Positions 17,125-26,033 of a stretch of DNA of 64,000 nt are shown here, piece after piece. Source of the DNA: Hoeflea sp. IMCC20628 (GTDB lineage: Bacteria > Pseudomonadota > Alphaproteobacteria > Rhizobiales > Rhizobiaceae); assembly GCF_001011155.1 (NCBI RefSeq), contig NZ_CP011479.1, forward strand, positions 2,560,501-2,624,500. Reading direction: 5' to 3'. Numbering within the stretch: position 1 is the stretch's first letter; every line of letters starts with the position of its first letter. Made by a program: the position numbers and the translations under genes. Below the pieces are notes generated by a model. It saw only the letters and a program-made list of their open reading frames with translations, was not told where the DNA came from and did no database searches.

Positions 17125-17745
17125 ATGGACGTCATTCTTCTTGAACGCATCGCAAAGCTCGGCCAGATGGGCGACACCGTCAAGGTTCGCGACGGCTACG
17201 CTCGCAACTTCCTGCTGCCTCAGGGCAAGGCGCTGCGCGCCAACGCCGCCAACAAGACCCGTTTTGAAGCCGAGCGCGTGGTGCTGGAAGCCCGCAACCT
17301 CGAGCGCAAGTCGGAAGCCGAACAGATTGCCGAAAAGCTCGACGGCAAGACCTTTGTCGTGGTTCGCTCGGCCGGTGAAACCGGTCAGCTCTACGGTTCG
17401 GTTGCTGCCCGCGACGTGATCGCCGTTCTCGCCGACAATGGCTTCGCCATCGGCCGCAGCCAGGTTGACATGAACAACCCGGTCAAGACCATCGGCCTGC
17501 ACACCGTGCCGCTGGTGCTTCACGCCGACGTCCATGTCACTGTCACCTTCAACGTGGCCCGTTCCGCTGACGAAGCCGAACGCCAGTCGAAGGGTGAAGA
17601 TCTGTCGTCGGCCGATGCCATCTACGGCATTGACGAGGAAGCTGTTGCGGAAGCTGCCGAAGCTGCCGAAAACGACCCGGACTACAATGACGACGAAGAC
17701 GGTGAAGGCAACGAAGCCTCAAGCGAAGAAAACCACAACGCCTGA
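17125..17745 (+). CDS. rplI: Ribosomal protein bL9 with acidic C-terminal extension
   Basis: 206 residues, against about 150 in E. coli. The N-terminal domain is canonical ([34 protein letters not shown]), and the C-terminal domain runs to about 155 ([23 protein letters not shown]). The last 40-50 residues are strongly acidic ([13 protein letters not shown]), an extension seen in rhizobial L9. GAAAGGAAC precedes the start. It is the last gene of the operon, followed at once by a terminator. Confidence 0.97.
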   Translation: MDVILLERIAKLGQMGDTVKVRDGYARNFLLPQGKALRANAANKTRFEAERVVLEARNLERKSEAEQIAEKLDGKTFVVVRSAGETGQLYGSVAARDVIAVLADNGFAIGRSQVDMNNPVKTIGLHTVPLVLHADVHVTVTFNVARSADEAERQSKGEDLSSADAIYGIDEEAVAEAAEAAENDPDYNDDEDGEGNEASSEENHNA

Positions 17746-17770
17746 GACTGACTTCTATCGCTTGAATTTG

Positions 17771-17801
17771 ACGCCCGGAACATGTTTCCGGGCGTTTTTT
17801 T
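17771..17801 (+). terminator. Intrinsic terminator of the rpsF-rplI operon
   Basis: CGCCCGGAAA pairs with TTTCCGGGCG around a CATG centre, followed by a run of seven T. It is a textbook rho-independent terminator 26 bp after the rplI stop. It is the clearest terminator in the window. Confidence 0.9.
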
Positions 17802-17806
17802 GACGA

Positions 17807-19078
17807 TCAGACCAGGATCACCGGGGCCAGTCCTCCGCCGGGCGTGCGAAAATTGGTGGTCTGGCCCGAATACATGCGCGCTACCGGAAACAGCGGCTTG
17901 CCGGCATAGGCATAGAGCCGGATATCAAATTTGAGACGCACTGGAACACCGTCGACCATCAGGCCGCGATCAGCCGGCGGGACGAATGTCTGGGCGACAT
18001 AGTCACCCGCCAATATGGTCTTCCAGACACCGGTCGTCAGCTTGTCACCACGATAGGCCGCCCGGCTGCCATAGCCACCCGACGGCTTGAAAAACATTGT
18101 CTTGCGCGCTTTCCAGGCGGCTACCGGGTCGATCGAGCCGAGGGCTTGGGTTTGCGGGATCATGGTGCGGAGATCTGCATTGACCGCGCCGGGCTCACCG
18201 TCATCACCACCGAGCAGCACGAGATTGCGCTTGTCTGCATAGAGTGCGTGGTGGCGTGGAGATGGCGAAATCACCGCACCGTCATCAAGATAGGCCTGCC
18301 GCAGCATTCTGTTGGAACCAGCCTCTAGCCTGAAATCGGTCAGGCGGTTGTAGACCATGTCAATGATTTCATCGCCGTGCCACAATATGCCATCACGGTA
18401 GTCGAGTGCCGACGGGTCTGCGATGAGCGTGCTGATCCCGTGTGATCGCAAAAGCTCAGCTGCCAGCAGCATGTCCGGATACAGATACTGGTGTTCGGGG
18501 TCCTCATCGACAATGGCGAGCGTGCGAAGCTTCTCCCCCGGCCTGACAGCAGCCCACTCCTCCAGGAACATCGACACCAACAGGTGATCCAATTGCGCCT
18601 CATCGAAAGCCGGGCGGACTGCTCCGGCAGGCAGGCAACCCGATCCTGCATCGGCAAATTGCTTGGTGAGGAATGCCGCACCGGCGTTGGTGTTGATTTC
18701 GATCAGCCGCGGTCCAGCCGATGACACATGGAAATCGAAGCCCATCAGCACACTATGGCTCGCTCTCTGGCGCGTCAGGTCGACACCCGGATCGCGGGCC
18801 TGAACGGCAGCCTCATAGGAGGGGCGCGCGGTGCTTTGGGCGACCGCCTCCACCAGCTTCGCCATTTGCGCGTAGTGATCCCATGAGACAAACACGGCGG
18901 TGCCGGCATAGAGCCCGGGGCGATCGGTCAGAAGCCCTGCCAGGCGCTGATCGGGGCTGCCGACAGCAACGCGGATGCGGCGCTCCTCAGCGTCATAGGG
19001 CAGGCAATGGCAGAAACTGTTGATCGCTTCGACAGGTCTCGTCCCGCAGCATGCGGTCTCCGCACTCGGGGTCAGCAT
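17807..19078 (-). CDS. ATP-grasp domain protein of unknown substrate
   Basis: 423 residues from MLTPSAETACCGTRPVEAIN. ATP-grasp features are visible: LMGFDFHVSSAGPRLIEINTN, a glycine-rich ATP loop KPSGGYGSRAAYRG near 350, and the C-terminal VRLKFDIRLYAYAGKPLFP with ARMYSGQTTN. Such enzymes join a carboxylate to an amine or thiol through an acyl phosphate. I cannot name the substrate. The start lies inside the stop of the upstream ArsR gene (ATGCTGA overlap at 19072-19078), so the pair is translationally coupled. A longer start at 19129 is possible but would overlap ArsR by 58 bp. There is no signal peptide. Confidence 0.8.
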   Translation of the reverse strand: MLTPSAETACCGTRPVEAINSFCHCLPYDAEERRIRVAVGSPDQRLAGLLTDRPGLYAGTAVFVSWDHYAQMAKLVEAVAQSTARPSYEAAVQARDPGVDLTRQRASHSVLMGFDFHVSSAGPRLIEINTNAGAAFLTKQFADAGSGCLPAGAVRPAFDEAQLDHLLVSMFLEEWAAVRPGEKLRTLAIVDEDPEHQYLYPDMLLAAELLRSHGISTLIADPSALDYRDGILWHGDEIIDMVYNRLTDFRLEAGSNRMLRQAYLDDGAVISPSPRHHALYADKRNLVLLGGDDGEPGAVNADLRTMIPQTQALGSIDPVAAWKARKTMFFKPSGGYGSRAAYRGDKLTTGVWKTILAGDYVAQTFVPPADRGLMVDGVPVRLKFDIRLYAYAGKPLFPVARMYSGQTTNFRTPGGGLAPVILV

Positions 19079-19392
19079 TTGCAGACCCGCTGGACTGTCC
19101 GGCGCAGGTCCTCGTTGCCACCACAGCAATCATGCATGATGAAAGAAAAAAGCGCGCCCAGCGTCTCGTATTGAGCACAATAGATCATCTGTTTTCCCTC
19201 GCGACGGGCGATGACCAACTCAGCATCGGCCATCAGTAGCAATTGAGCAGATACGGTTTTGAGGTTTTGCCCGATTGCATCTGCCAATGCGCTCACAGAC
19301 GAGCCCTTGTCACCGGCCTGAACCAGTGTTTGCAGCAACTGCACGCGCCCTTCGTGGGCCAGAACCGAGAAAACCTTGACTGCGGAGTTCAT
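19072..19392 (-). CDS. ArsR family regulator with cysteine-rich C-terminus
   Basis: 106 residues from MNSAVKVFSVLAHEGR. The winged-helix domain includes SALADAIGQNLKTVSAQLLLMADAELV and a wing REGKQMIYCAQY. The C-terminal helix ends HDCCGG...VCKC: four cysteines and a histidine that could bind a metal or sense thiol oxidation. Three ATGs are available (19401, 19398, 19392); GAGA lies 9 nt before the last, which is preferred. It overlaps the ATP-grasp gene by 7 nt. An inverted repeat at 19407-19428, just downstream of a possible -10, is a likely autoregulatory operator. Confidence 0.82.
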   Translation of the reverse strand: MNSAVKVFSVLAHEGRVQLLQTLVQAGDKGSSVSALADAIGQNLKTVSAQLLLMADAELVIARREGKQMIYCAQYETLGALFSFIMHDCCGGNEDLRRTVQRVCKC

Positions 19393-19406
19393 TTTCATCA
19401 TTCTCT

Positions 19407-19456
19407 TATTCCATGGATTATCGGAATATTCAAGCGGCCAGTGAAATTTTTGACAA
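19407..19456 (-). promoter_or_regulatory. Promoter and inverted-repeat operator of the ArsR/ATP-grasp pair
   Basis: On the minus strand TTGTCA (19451-19456) and TTGAAT (19428-19433) are 17 bp apart. The inverted repeat TATTCC/GGAATA (19407-19412 and 19423-19428, 10-bp spacer) overlaps the -10 and the initially transcribed region. This is the expected position for an ArsR operator. It is inferred. Confidence 0.45.
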
Positions 19457-19522
19457 ACGGCACAGTGGACCGGGGCGCTTGCAGCCCTTCCAACTCCCAT
19501 CCCCATCAGATAGAACTGCCTG

Positions 19523-20431
19523 ATGGCAGGTATGGCACTTGAAATGGACTCGGCGGAACTGGCGGCGCTTCTGCACTTTTACGCTGACAGCGGCGTCGTC
19601 GATCTGTGCGAAGAAGCACCCATTGACCGCTTCGCCCAATCGGCGGAAATCCTTCAGTCCCGCGCCCGTGCCCAGGCACAGCCCAACGCTGTTGCGCCAA
19701 TCGCCGCAGCACAGACCCCATCAGCCAAAGCATCTTCCCCTGCCCCTGGCGAGGGCCGCAAGATCGCCGCGCAACCAGTTGCGCCAGCACCGCAAGCGTC
19801 ACAGCTGACGGTTCCCAATGAAGCCGCGTTCGAGAGCGCCCGCAGCTTGGCCGCCAGCGCCAATTCCATTGCGGAACTGCGCATGGCACTCGACAGCTTT
19901 ACCGGCTGCAATTTGCGCCACAGCGCCAAGTCTCTGGTGTTTGCCGATGGCAATCCGGAGGCAGACGTCATGTTCATTGGCGAGGCGCCAGACCGCGAAG
20001 AAGACATTCAGGGGATGCCTTTTGTCGGTCGCCCCGGGCAACTTCTGGACCGCATGCTGGCTGCCATCGGGCTCAGCCGGGAAACGGTTTATATCACCAC
20101 CATGATTCCCTGGCGCCCGCCGGGCAACCGCACCCCGGCTGTGCACGAAATCGCACTCTGCCGTCCCTTCATCGAGCGCCATGTCGCACTTGCCGCACCA
20201 AAGATCGTGGTGATGCTCGGCAACGTCGTCAGCAAGTCGCTGCTGGGCACCGACAAGGGCATCCTGTCACTGCGTGGCACCTGGATGGACTACAAGGCGG
20301 ACGATAGCGTTATCCCGGCCTTGCCAACCCTGCATCCTGGCTACCTGCTCAAATATCCGGCGCAGAAACAACTCGCCTGGATGGATCTGTTGTCGCTGCA
20401 GGCCAGGATCGAGAACCTCAAGGCACAATAG
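19523..20431 (+). CDS. Uracil-DNA glycosylase family protein (family 4-like, lacking the Fe-S cysteines)
   Basis: 302 residues; ATGs at 19532 or 19544 are also possible. A Pro/Ala-rich linker (about 50-95) separates a short N-terminal helix (DSAELAALLHFYADSGV) from the UDG domain. Motifs: GEAPDREEDIQGMPFVG near 153-169, where family 4 has GEAPG; TMIPWRPPGNRTP; and TLHPGYLL with His271 as the C-terminal motif. The whole protein has only three cysteines (29, 129, 213), so the four-cysteine iron-sulphur site of family 4/5 enzymes is incomplete. A Bradyrhizobium glycosylase class of this kind has, as I recall, been described. It probably removes uracil from DNA; the start and the exact specificity are uncertain. 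Confidence 0.82.
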   Translation: MAGMALEMDSAELAALLHFYADSGVVDLCEEAPIDRFAQSAEILQSRARAQAQPNAVAPIAAAQTPSAKASSPAPGEGRKIAAQPVAPAPQASQLTVPNEAAFESARSLAASANSIAELRMALDSFTGCNLRHSAKSLVFADGNPEADVMFIGEAPDREEDIQGMPFVGRPGQLLDRMLAAIGLSRETVYITTMIPWRPPGNRTPAVHEIALCRPFIERHVALAAPKIVVMLGNVVSKSLLGTDKGILSLRGTWMDYKADDSVIPALPTLHPGYLLKYPAQKQLAWMDLLSLQARIENLKAQ

Positions 20432-20607
20432 CCAAGCTGCCAAGCGGACGTTGGGCAAATATATTTTTGCTGCGTCGCAATCGGGCCTTTGCGTCGTGTT
20501 CCGACATGGCACTTTCTCCTCAGGAATCGCAGTTACAATTGAACCTGCAGACTTCGGGAGAGATGTCCGGAGTTTGCAGGTTCGCGCATTTGGCAAGGAA
20601 AGCCGCC

Positions 20608-21894
20608 ATGATCCAGTCCGTTCGATCGGTGGCATCGCTGCTGCTTTCAACCTTTTTTCTGTTGGCCGCGATGGGACTGTCGGGCTACCTGATCCCGATC
20701 AGAGCGGTGGCTGAAGGCTGGACGACCTTCAGCATTTCACTTATTGCAACCGGCTACGCCATTGCCTTTACGGCCAGTTGCATCATCACCCCCAGACTGG
20801 TCCTCAAGGTTGGCCATGTGCGCGTGTTCGGCGCACTGACGACCATCATGGGCATGTCCTATCTGCTGCACTCGCTGGTGGTGCATCCCGGTGTCTGGGT
20901 GCTGACCCGTGCGCTGGCCGGTTTTTCAATCGCCGGCTGTTACATGATCATCGAAAGCTGGCTCAACGAAAAGGTCAGCAACGAAAACCGCGGCGCACTG
21001 TTTTCGGTCTACATGATGGTCAGCATGTCGGCGGTGATGGTCGGGCAATACATCGTACCGCTTGGCGACCCGAGTGGCCCGACATTGTTCATGGTGTGTG
21101 CGCTGATCTGTTCGATGGCGGTCATGCCGACCCTGCTGTCCGGTGCGCACTCGCCAAAACCGCTGACCCAGGTGAAGTTCGATGTTCCCGCCCTTTACAA
21201 GCGGTCTCCGGCAGCCGTGATAGGCACATTGCTGGCAGGATTGATCGCCAGCGCATGGGGCGGACTCGGACCTGTCTATGCGACACAACTGGGCCTGTCG
21301 ACGACCGAGGGCGCGTCAATGCTGGCCATTGCCATGATCGGCGGTGCGATCTTCCAGTATCCGCTGGGACGAATCTCCGATCGCATGGACCGCCGCAGAG
21401 TTATGATTTTTGCCGGCATCATCGGCATCCTGGCCTGCTCGATAACGGTGACCTTCGGCGTGGAAAACAGGATCATATTCTTTGGCGGAATGCTTTTTCT
21501 GGGGACGGTTCTGTTGCCGATCTACTCTCTCAATGTCGCGCACGCCAATGACCACGCAGAGCCGGATGAATTTGTTGAGGTCGCCAGCGGGTTGATGATC
21601 ACCTATGGCGTGGCCACCATGATCGGTCCGCTGATCACCGGCGCTGCGATGGACTGGTTTGGCCCACATGCGTTGTTTGCGGTCATTGCCCTGTGCTTTG
21701 CAGCCTATTCCGCGCATGCGGCCTGGCGGATCAGCCGCCGCGAGCAGGCGCCGGAAGAAATGCGGTCAGACTTCCTGCCGATGGCAGCCATGCCTGACCA
21801 GACGCCGCAATCCGCAGAACTCGACCCACGCTCCGATCCGGGCTATGGCGAACAAAGCGAGATGGAAGACAACGATACCAATGTTCCGGCGTAA
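20608..21894 (+). CDS. MFS transporter
   Basis: 428 residues, about twelve membrane segments, from MIQSVRSVASLLLSTFFLL. The motif GRISDRMDRRRVMI near residue 255 is the conserved MFS loop between segments in the second half, and NENRGALFSVYMMVS resembles the YcaD branch. AAGGAA lies 7 nt upstream of the ATG at 20608. The frame is open 47 codons further upstream, but that part is not membrane-like. A polar tail of about 45 residues ends the protein. The substrate is unknown. Confidence 0.86.
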   Translation: MIQSVRSVASLLLSTFFLLAAMGLSGYLIPIRAVAEGWTTFSISLIATGYAIAFTASCIITPRLVLKVGHVRVFGALTTIMGMSYLLHSLVVHPGVWVLTRALAGFSIAGCYMIIESWLNEKVSNENRGALFSVYMMVSMSAVMVGQYIVPLGDPSGPTLFMVCALICSMAVMPTLLSGAHSPKPLTQVKFDVPALYKRSPAAVIGTLLAGLIASAWGGLGPVYATQLGLSTTEGASMLAIAMIGGAIFQYPLGRISDRMDRRRVMIFAGIIGILACSITVTFGVENRIIFFGGMLFLGTVLLPIYSLNVAHANDHAEPDEFVEVASGLMITYGVATMIGPLITGAAMDWFGPHALFAVIALCFAAYSAHAAWRISRREQAPEEMRSDFLPMAAMPDQTPQSAELDPRSDPGYGEQSEMEDNDTNVPA

Positions 21895-21921
21895 CTCGGT
21901 CTGATGGCTCGTTGCAATCTA

Positions 21922-21955
21922 CAGCACCGCGCATCCGATTGAATGTGCGGCGCTG
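21922..21955. terminator. Possible bidirectional terminator
   Basis: CAGCACCGCGCA (21922-21933) pairs with TGTGCGGCGCTG (21944-21955) with one mismatch and one wobble. It lies in the 94-bp gap between the convergent MFS and UspA genes. The U tract on either side is poor (TCATTCTTT on the plus strand). Confidence 0.4.
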
Positions 21956-21988
21956 TCATTCTTTGAGTGATCCATTCAGAGCATCGGT

Positions 21989-22402
21989 TCAGCGAACAAT
22001 GAAGATCGAAATAGCCATGTGAGTGGCCAGGTAACCGGCGTTGGATGCAAAAAAACGATCCCTGAAGCCCGGCACATGCGAGGCCATGACCACCAGATCT
22101 GTACCGGTCTCTTCCGCCGCCTGCTTGAGTTTAGGGTCGAGGTCGACTGCCGGATCATGCGATGTCAGGGCCAGAGGCGTGAATGTCACGCCGCGTTTGT
22201 CGGATTGCGCCTGAGCAAATTCCTGCAGCCGGACCTGATATTCGGCGGGGTTGTGGGCGACCTTGCCGGGCGCCGTGCTGACCACACCTGCCACGGTCAG
22301 AGTTGCACTGTACAGTCGGGAAAGATCAGCCGCGGCGGCAAGCGCCTTGTCGAGTTTGTCGGCGTGATCAAGATCCACGGGCACCATGATGTGCTTGAAC
22401 AT
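21989..22402 (-). CDS. Universal stress protein (UspA family)
   Basis: 137 residues from MFKHIMVPVDLDHADKLDKAL. The Usp fold ends with the nucleotide-site region LVVMASHVPGFRDRFFASNAGYLATHM, where the usual GxRG..GS nucleotide loop is only loosely kept (GFRDRFFASN), so ATP binding is uncertain. AGGAGAACCCGTC precedes the ATG. The frame is open to 22519, but the Usp N-terminus clearly starts at 22402. Single gene. Confidence 0.9.
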   Translation of the reverse strand: MFKHIMVPVDLDHADKLDKALAAAADLSRLYSATLTVAGVVSTAPGKVAHNPAEYQVRLQEFAQAQSDKRGVTFTPLALTSHDPAVDLDPKLKQAAEETGTDLVVMASHVPGFRDRFFASNAGYLATHMAISIFIVR

Positions 22403-22575
22403 GACGGGTTCTCCTATATTTTCGCCGAATTCCGGTTCGGCGCCCGGCTGTCCTGAAAACTGGCGGACAGCAAAATCATCAGACAGGAAAGTCGCCTGGC
22501 ATGCCTTGATCATGATCAAGCGGGGCCGGCGACTGGCATATTACCGGGCAAAAAGCCGATCCGGGCGGAAACAGG

Positions 22576-23562
22576 TCAGCCTTGAGGCGTCACCAGCTTT
22601 CGTTGGGCCTTGCGCTCCAGTCCGAGCGCGTGCTCGCGCAGGATGACGGACACCCCTGCCCCGACCACAATCGCGGTGCCGATCAGCATGGTCCAGGTCG
22701 GCACATCGCCAAAGATGAAATAGCCGATCAGGATGCCGAGCACGATCGAAGTGTATTCGAACGGGGCAATGGTCGAAACCTCGGCATGGCGGTAGCTCTG
22801 GGTCAGCAGGATCTGCCCGATGCCGCCACAAAACCCCGCCAGCGCCAGAAGACCCAGGGTCTGCCAGTCGGGGACGACCCAGCCAAAGGGCAGCGAGGCC
22901 AGAGAGAGCAACGTCGCCGTCAGCGAGAAATAGAGCACGATGGTCGGTGTTTTTTCCGTCAGCACCAGCTTACGCACCAGGATCATCGCCGTGGCACCGA
23001 ATGCGGCGGACGCCAGCACCGCGAGCGCCCCTTGTGCTTCGCTGGAGCCAAAACTGTCGCCAAACAGGCTCAACCGCGGCCAGGTGATGATCAGCACGCC
23101 GCCAAGGCCAACTGCCACCGCCGACCAGCGAAAGATCCTGACGGTCTCGCCGAGGAAAACTGCGGCAAACACCACCGTCAACAACGGCATGGCGTAGCCG
23201 ATGGCGATCGCGTCGGGCAAGGGCAAGCGCATGATTCCGTAAAACCCCAGGCCCATGGCAGTGACGCCAACCAGCCCGCGGCCGAAATGCGACAATGGAT
23301 TTGAGGTGTGCCAGGCTGTCACCAACTGGCCGCGAAAGGCCAGGAAGATCATGATCGGGACAACAGCGAATGCCGAGCGAAAAAAAACGATCTGGCCTGC
23401 GGGCATGCCTTCTCCGGAGGCCTTGATCAGTGTCGACATGGTGACAAACACAGTGACCGAAGCAACCTTGAGCATTATCCCGATTATCGGCGATCCGGTT
23501 GGCGAAACAGCGGATGGACGTTTTGTGGGTGGCGTGGTGGCAACTTGTGGGTTTTCGGTCAC
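22576..23562 (-). CDS. EamA/DMT family transporter
   Basis: About 328 residues with ten hydrophobic segments in two EamA repeats. The first repeat begins at IIGIMLKVASVTVFVTMSTLI and contains LPLPDAIAIGYAMPLLTVVFAAVFLGE. The second ends with AEVSTIAPFEYTSIVLGILIGYFIFGD. Both matched segments (P.....Y..P(L).....) are typical of drug/metabolite exporters. AAGAGG upstream favours a GTG start at 23562; an ATG at 23598 would add 12 residues. The substrate cannot be deduced. Confidence 0.86.
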   Translation of the reverse strand: MTENPQVATTPPTKRPSAVSPTGSPIIGIMLKVASVTVFVTMSTLIKASGEGMPAGQIVFFRSAFAVVPIMIFLAFRGQLVTAWHTSNPLSHFGRGLVGVTAMGLGFYGIMRLPLPDAIAIGYAMPLLTVVFAAVFLGETVRIFRWSAVAVGLGGVLIITWPRLSLFGDSFGSSEAQGALAVLASAAFGATAMILVRKLVLTEKTPTIVLYFSLTATLLSLASLPFGWVVPDWQTLGLLALAGFCGGIGQILLTQSYRHAEVSTIAPFEYTSIVLGILIGYFIFGDVPTWTMLIGTAIVVGAGVSVILREHALGLERKAQRKLVTPQG

Positions 23563-23735
23563 ATGACCTCTTTCGTGATCGATCGGCGGAAACGGCAATG
23601 CCCGCAGATCAGGTATGGCGTGTGTACCGGCTTCTCCAGCCGCCGATTCAGACCATAGCCCGATCTCAAGCCATCCGTCTGATCAAAAAGCCTGATGAAC
23701 ACCCTACGTTTCGCTGATGGACCAGCGATCCGGGA

Positions 23736-26033
23736 TCACCCGTTCAAGGCTTCCCAGACGCGCTGTGGAGTGGCCGGCATCTCAATATGACGCACGCCCC
23801 TGGCGCGGTCGAGCGCATCGACAAGCGCGTTCATCACCGCAGGACATGATCCGATTGTCGCCGCCTCGCCTGCCCCCTTCATCCCCATGGCATTGGTGGT
23901 GGAGGGCACATTGCGAGTTTCGAAATCGAAGAACGGCAAATCGTCAGCGCGCGGTACCGCATAATCCATGAAGCTTGCGGTCAGCAACTGGCCATCCTCG
24001 GAATAGACAACGCCTTCGCTCAGGCATTGGCCGATTCCCTGGACAATGCCGCCATGGATCTGCCCCAACAGCAACACCGGATTGACCGTCATGCCGAAGT
24101 CATCAACGATGGTGTAGCGAACGATTTCCACCCGGCCGGTTTCCGGATCGATCTCGATTTCGCAGACGTGGGTGCCGTTGGGATAGGTCGCCTCGTCCTG
24201 CACCACATCGGCGAGACCTGTGCGGTCCTCGTCGGATTTGGCAGCCCGGGCAAGGTCGGCGTAACTCATCACCCTGTCGGTGCCGACAATGCGCGCTGCA
24301 CCATCCACCAGCTCGATGTCGGAAGGTGAAGCTTCCAGCTCGTCGGCGGCGAGTTTCTTCATCTTGTCGGCCAGAACGCCGGAGGCGGCTGACACAGAGA
24401 CGCCGCCGAGCGGGATCGAGCGTGATCCACCGGTGCCACCGCCCTTGGCAAGTTCATTGGTGTCGCCCTGGCGGACAGTGATCTTGTCGAAATCGATGCC
24501 GATCTTGTCGGCAACGAACTGGCTGTAGGCCGTGGCATGGCCCTGCCCGTTGGTCTGTGTGCCGATGTAGAGCGTGATGCCGCCATCGGTATCGAGCGTC
24601 AGCTTGGCTGGCTCCGACCCGGCAAAGGCGCAAGCCTCGATATAGACCGCCGAACCAAGGCCACGCAGCTTGCCGCGTGTCTCGGCTTCTTTGGCGCGGT
24701 CGCCAAAATTGTCTGCATCGGCCTTTTCCAACGCGCGAGTCATGTGACCATCGAACTCGCCGACGTCATAGTTGCGGCCGCCGGGCGTGTGATAGGGAAA
24801 CTGCTCGGGGCGAATGAAATTCCGGCGCCGCAACTCGGCCACGGGCATTTCAAGTTCGCGGGCAGCCGCATCGATCAGGCGTTCGATCAGGAATGCCGCT
24901 TCCGGGCGTCCAGCACCGCGATAGGCATCAACCGGCGTGGTGTGGGTGTAAACGCCGCGCAATTTGAAATCGAGATTCTGGATGTCATAGACGCCGGTGG
25001 CCATGGAGCCACCGAAGGTTGGCACGAAAGGTCCGAACTGGCTCAGATAACCGCCCATATTGGCGAGAAGATCGATTCTTAGCCCGGTAATGCGGCCATC
25101 CTTGTCCATCGCCAGCGATGCGGTGACCTGGTGGTCGCGGCCATGGGCGTCGGCAAGAAAATGCTCGGTTCGATCACCAACCCATTTGACCGGACGGCCA
25201 AGCTGGCGCGCAGCTTCCAGCGACAGCGGGTATTCACGGTAGTTGAACGCCTTGGTGCCAAAACCGCCGCCGACATCGCGGGTGACAACCCGGAAGTCAT
25301 CGGGATCCATGCGGAACACATCCTTGGCGAGTGTCCGGCGAATGCCGTGAACGCCTTGTGAACCGAGTGTCAGTGTAAATTTTTCCGCCTCCGCGTCCCA
25401 CTCGGCCAGGCAGGCGCGGGTTTCCATATAGTTGGAAACCAGCCGGTTGTTGGCGTACGTAATCGTGGTGACATGGTCCGCCTTTGCAAAAGCCGCGTCC
25501 GTCACCTCAGGATTGCCGACCCTATACAAATAGGCCTGGTTTGTGCCGAGATCCGGCCAGACCAATGGCCGACCTTCGTCCAGGGCGGTGGCAAGCTCGG
25601 CATGCGCCTCGACCATCTCCCAGTCGATATCTATGAGTTCGGATGCATCCTGGGCCTGCGCCAGGGTATCGGCGACAATGAAGGCCACCGCATCGCCGAC
25701 ATGGCGAACCTCACCGTCGCACAGAAGCGGCGTATGCTTGAGCGCATGAGGTGTTCCGTCAGGCTGCTTCAGCGGCGTCTGGCAGATCACCGGCCCGAGA
25801 TGGGCGACGTCTCGCGCGGTGAGCACCAGATGCACACCGTCAGCCGCGCGGGCGGCCTCAAGGTCGACTATTGCAAACCGCGCCGCAGCATAGGGCGAGC
25901 GCAGCACGAAGCCACGCAGTTCGCCTTCGGCCTTGATGTCATCGGTAAAGGCGCCCTGCCCCTGGATCAGCTTGGGATCTTCCTTGCGCAACGCAGATGC
26001 GCCCACGCCAAATTTCGGTGTCGCGATGTTCAT
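23736..26033 (-). CDS. Xanthine dehydrogenase family molybdopterin-binding subunit (CoxL form II-like), orphan
   Basis: 765 residues from MNIATPKFGVGASALRKEDP. Large catalytic subunit of the molybdenum hydroxylase family. AYRGAGRPE near 369 is the form II (aerobic CO dehydrogenase-like) active-site loop rather than form I AYRCSFR. GMKGAGEAA near 717 carries the catalytic Glu, and GGGFGTKAF the molybdopterin loop. Normally a FAD subunit and a 2Fe-2S subunit are encoded next to it. Here the neighbours are an EamA transporter and pepN, so partners must be elsewhere or missing. The frame is open up to 27236, but that is read-through of the pepN opposite strand. The substrate is unknown; CO oxidation should not be assumed. 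Confidence 0.88.
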   Translation of the reverse strand: MNIATPKFGVGASALRKEDPKLIQGQGAFTDDIKAEGELRGFVLRSPYAAARFAIVDLEAARAADGVHLVLTARDVAHLGPVICQTPLKQPDGTPHALKHTPLLCDGEVRHVGDAVAFIVADTLAQAQDASELIDIDWEMVEAHAELATALDEGRPLVWPDLGTNQAYLYRVGNPEVTDAAFAKADHVTTITYANNRLVSNYMETRACLAEWDAEAEKFTLTLGSQGVHGIRRTLAKDVFRMDPDDFRVVTRDVGGGFGTKAFNYREYPLSLEAARQLGRPVKWVGDRTEHFLADAHGRDHQVTASLAMDKDGRITGLRIDLLANMGGYLSQFGPFVPTFGGSMATGVYDIQNLDFKLRGVYTHTTPVDAYRGAGRPEAAFLIERLIDAAARELEMPVAELRRRNFIRPEQFPYHTPGGRNYDVGEFDGHMTRALEKADADNFGDRAKEAETRGKLRGLGSAVYIEACAFAGSEPAKLTLDTDGGITLYIGTQTNGQGHATAYSQFVADKIGIDFDKITVRQGDTNELAKGGGTGGSRSIPLGGVSVSAASGVLADKMKKLAADELEASPSDIELVDGAARIVGTDRVMSYADLARAAKSDEDRTGLADVVQDEATYPNGTHVCEIEIDPETGRVEIVRYTIVDDFGMTVNPVLLLGQIHGGIVQGIGQCLSEGVVYSEDGQLLTASFMDYAVPRADDLPFFDFETRNVPSTTNAMGMKGAGEAATIGSCPAVMNALVDALDRARGVRHIEMPATPQRVWEALNG

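Noticed and set aside
23736-26033. Carbon monoxide dehydrogenase function for the CoxL-like protein
   Set aside because: The active-site loop is AYRGAGR (form II) rather than the form I loop with Cys, and CoxM/CoxS are absent; CO oxidation is not supported.
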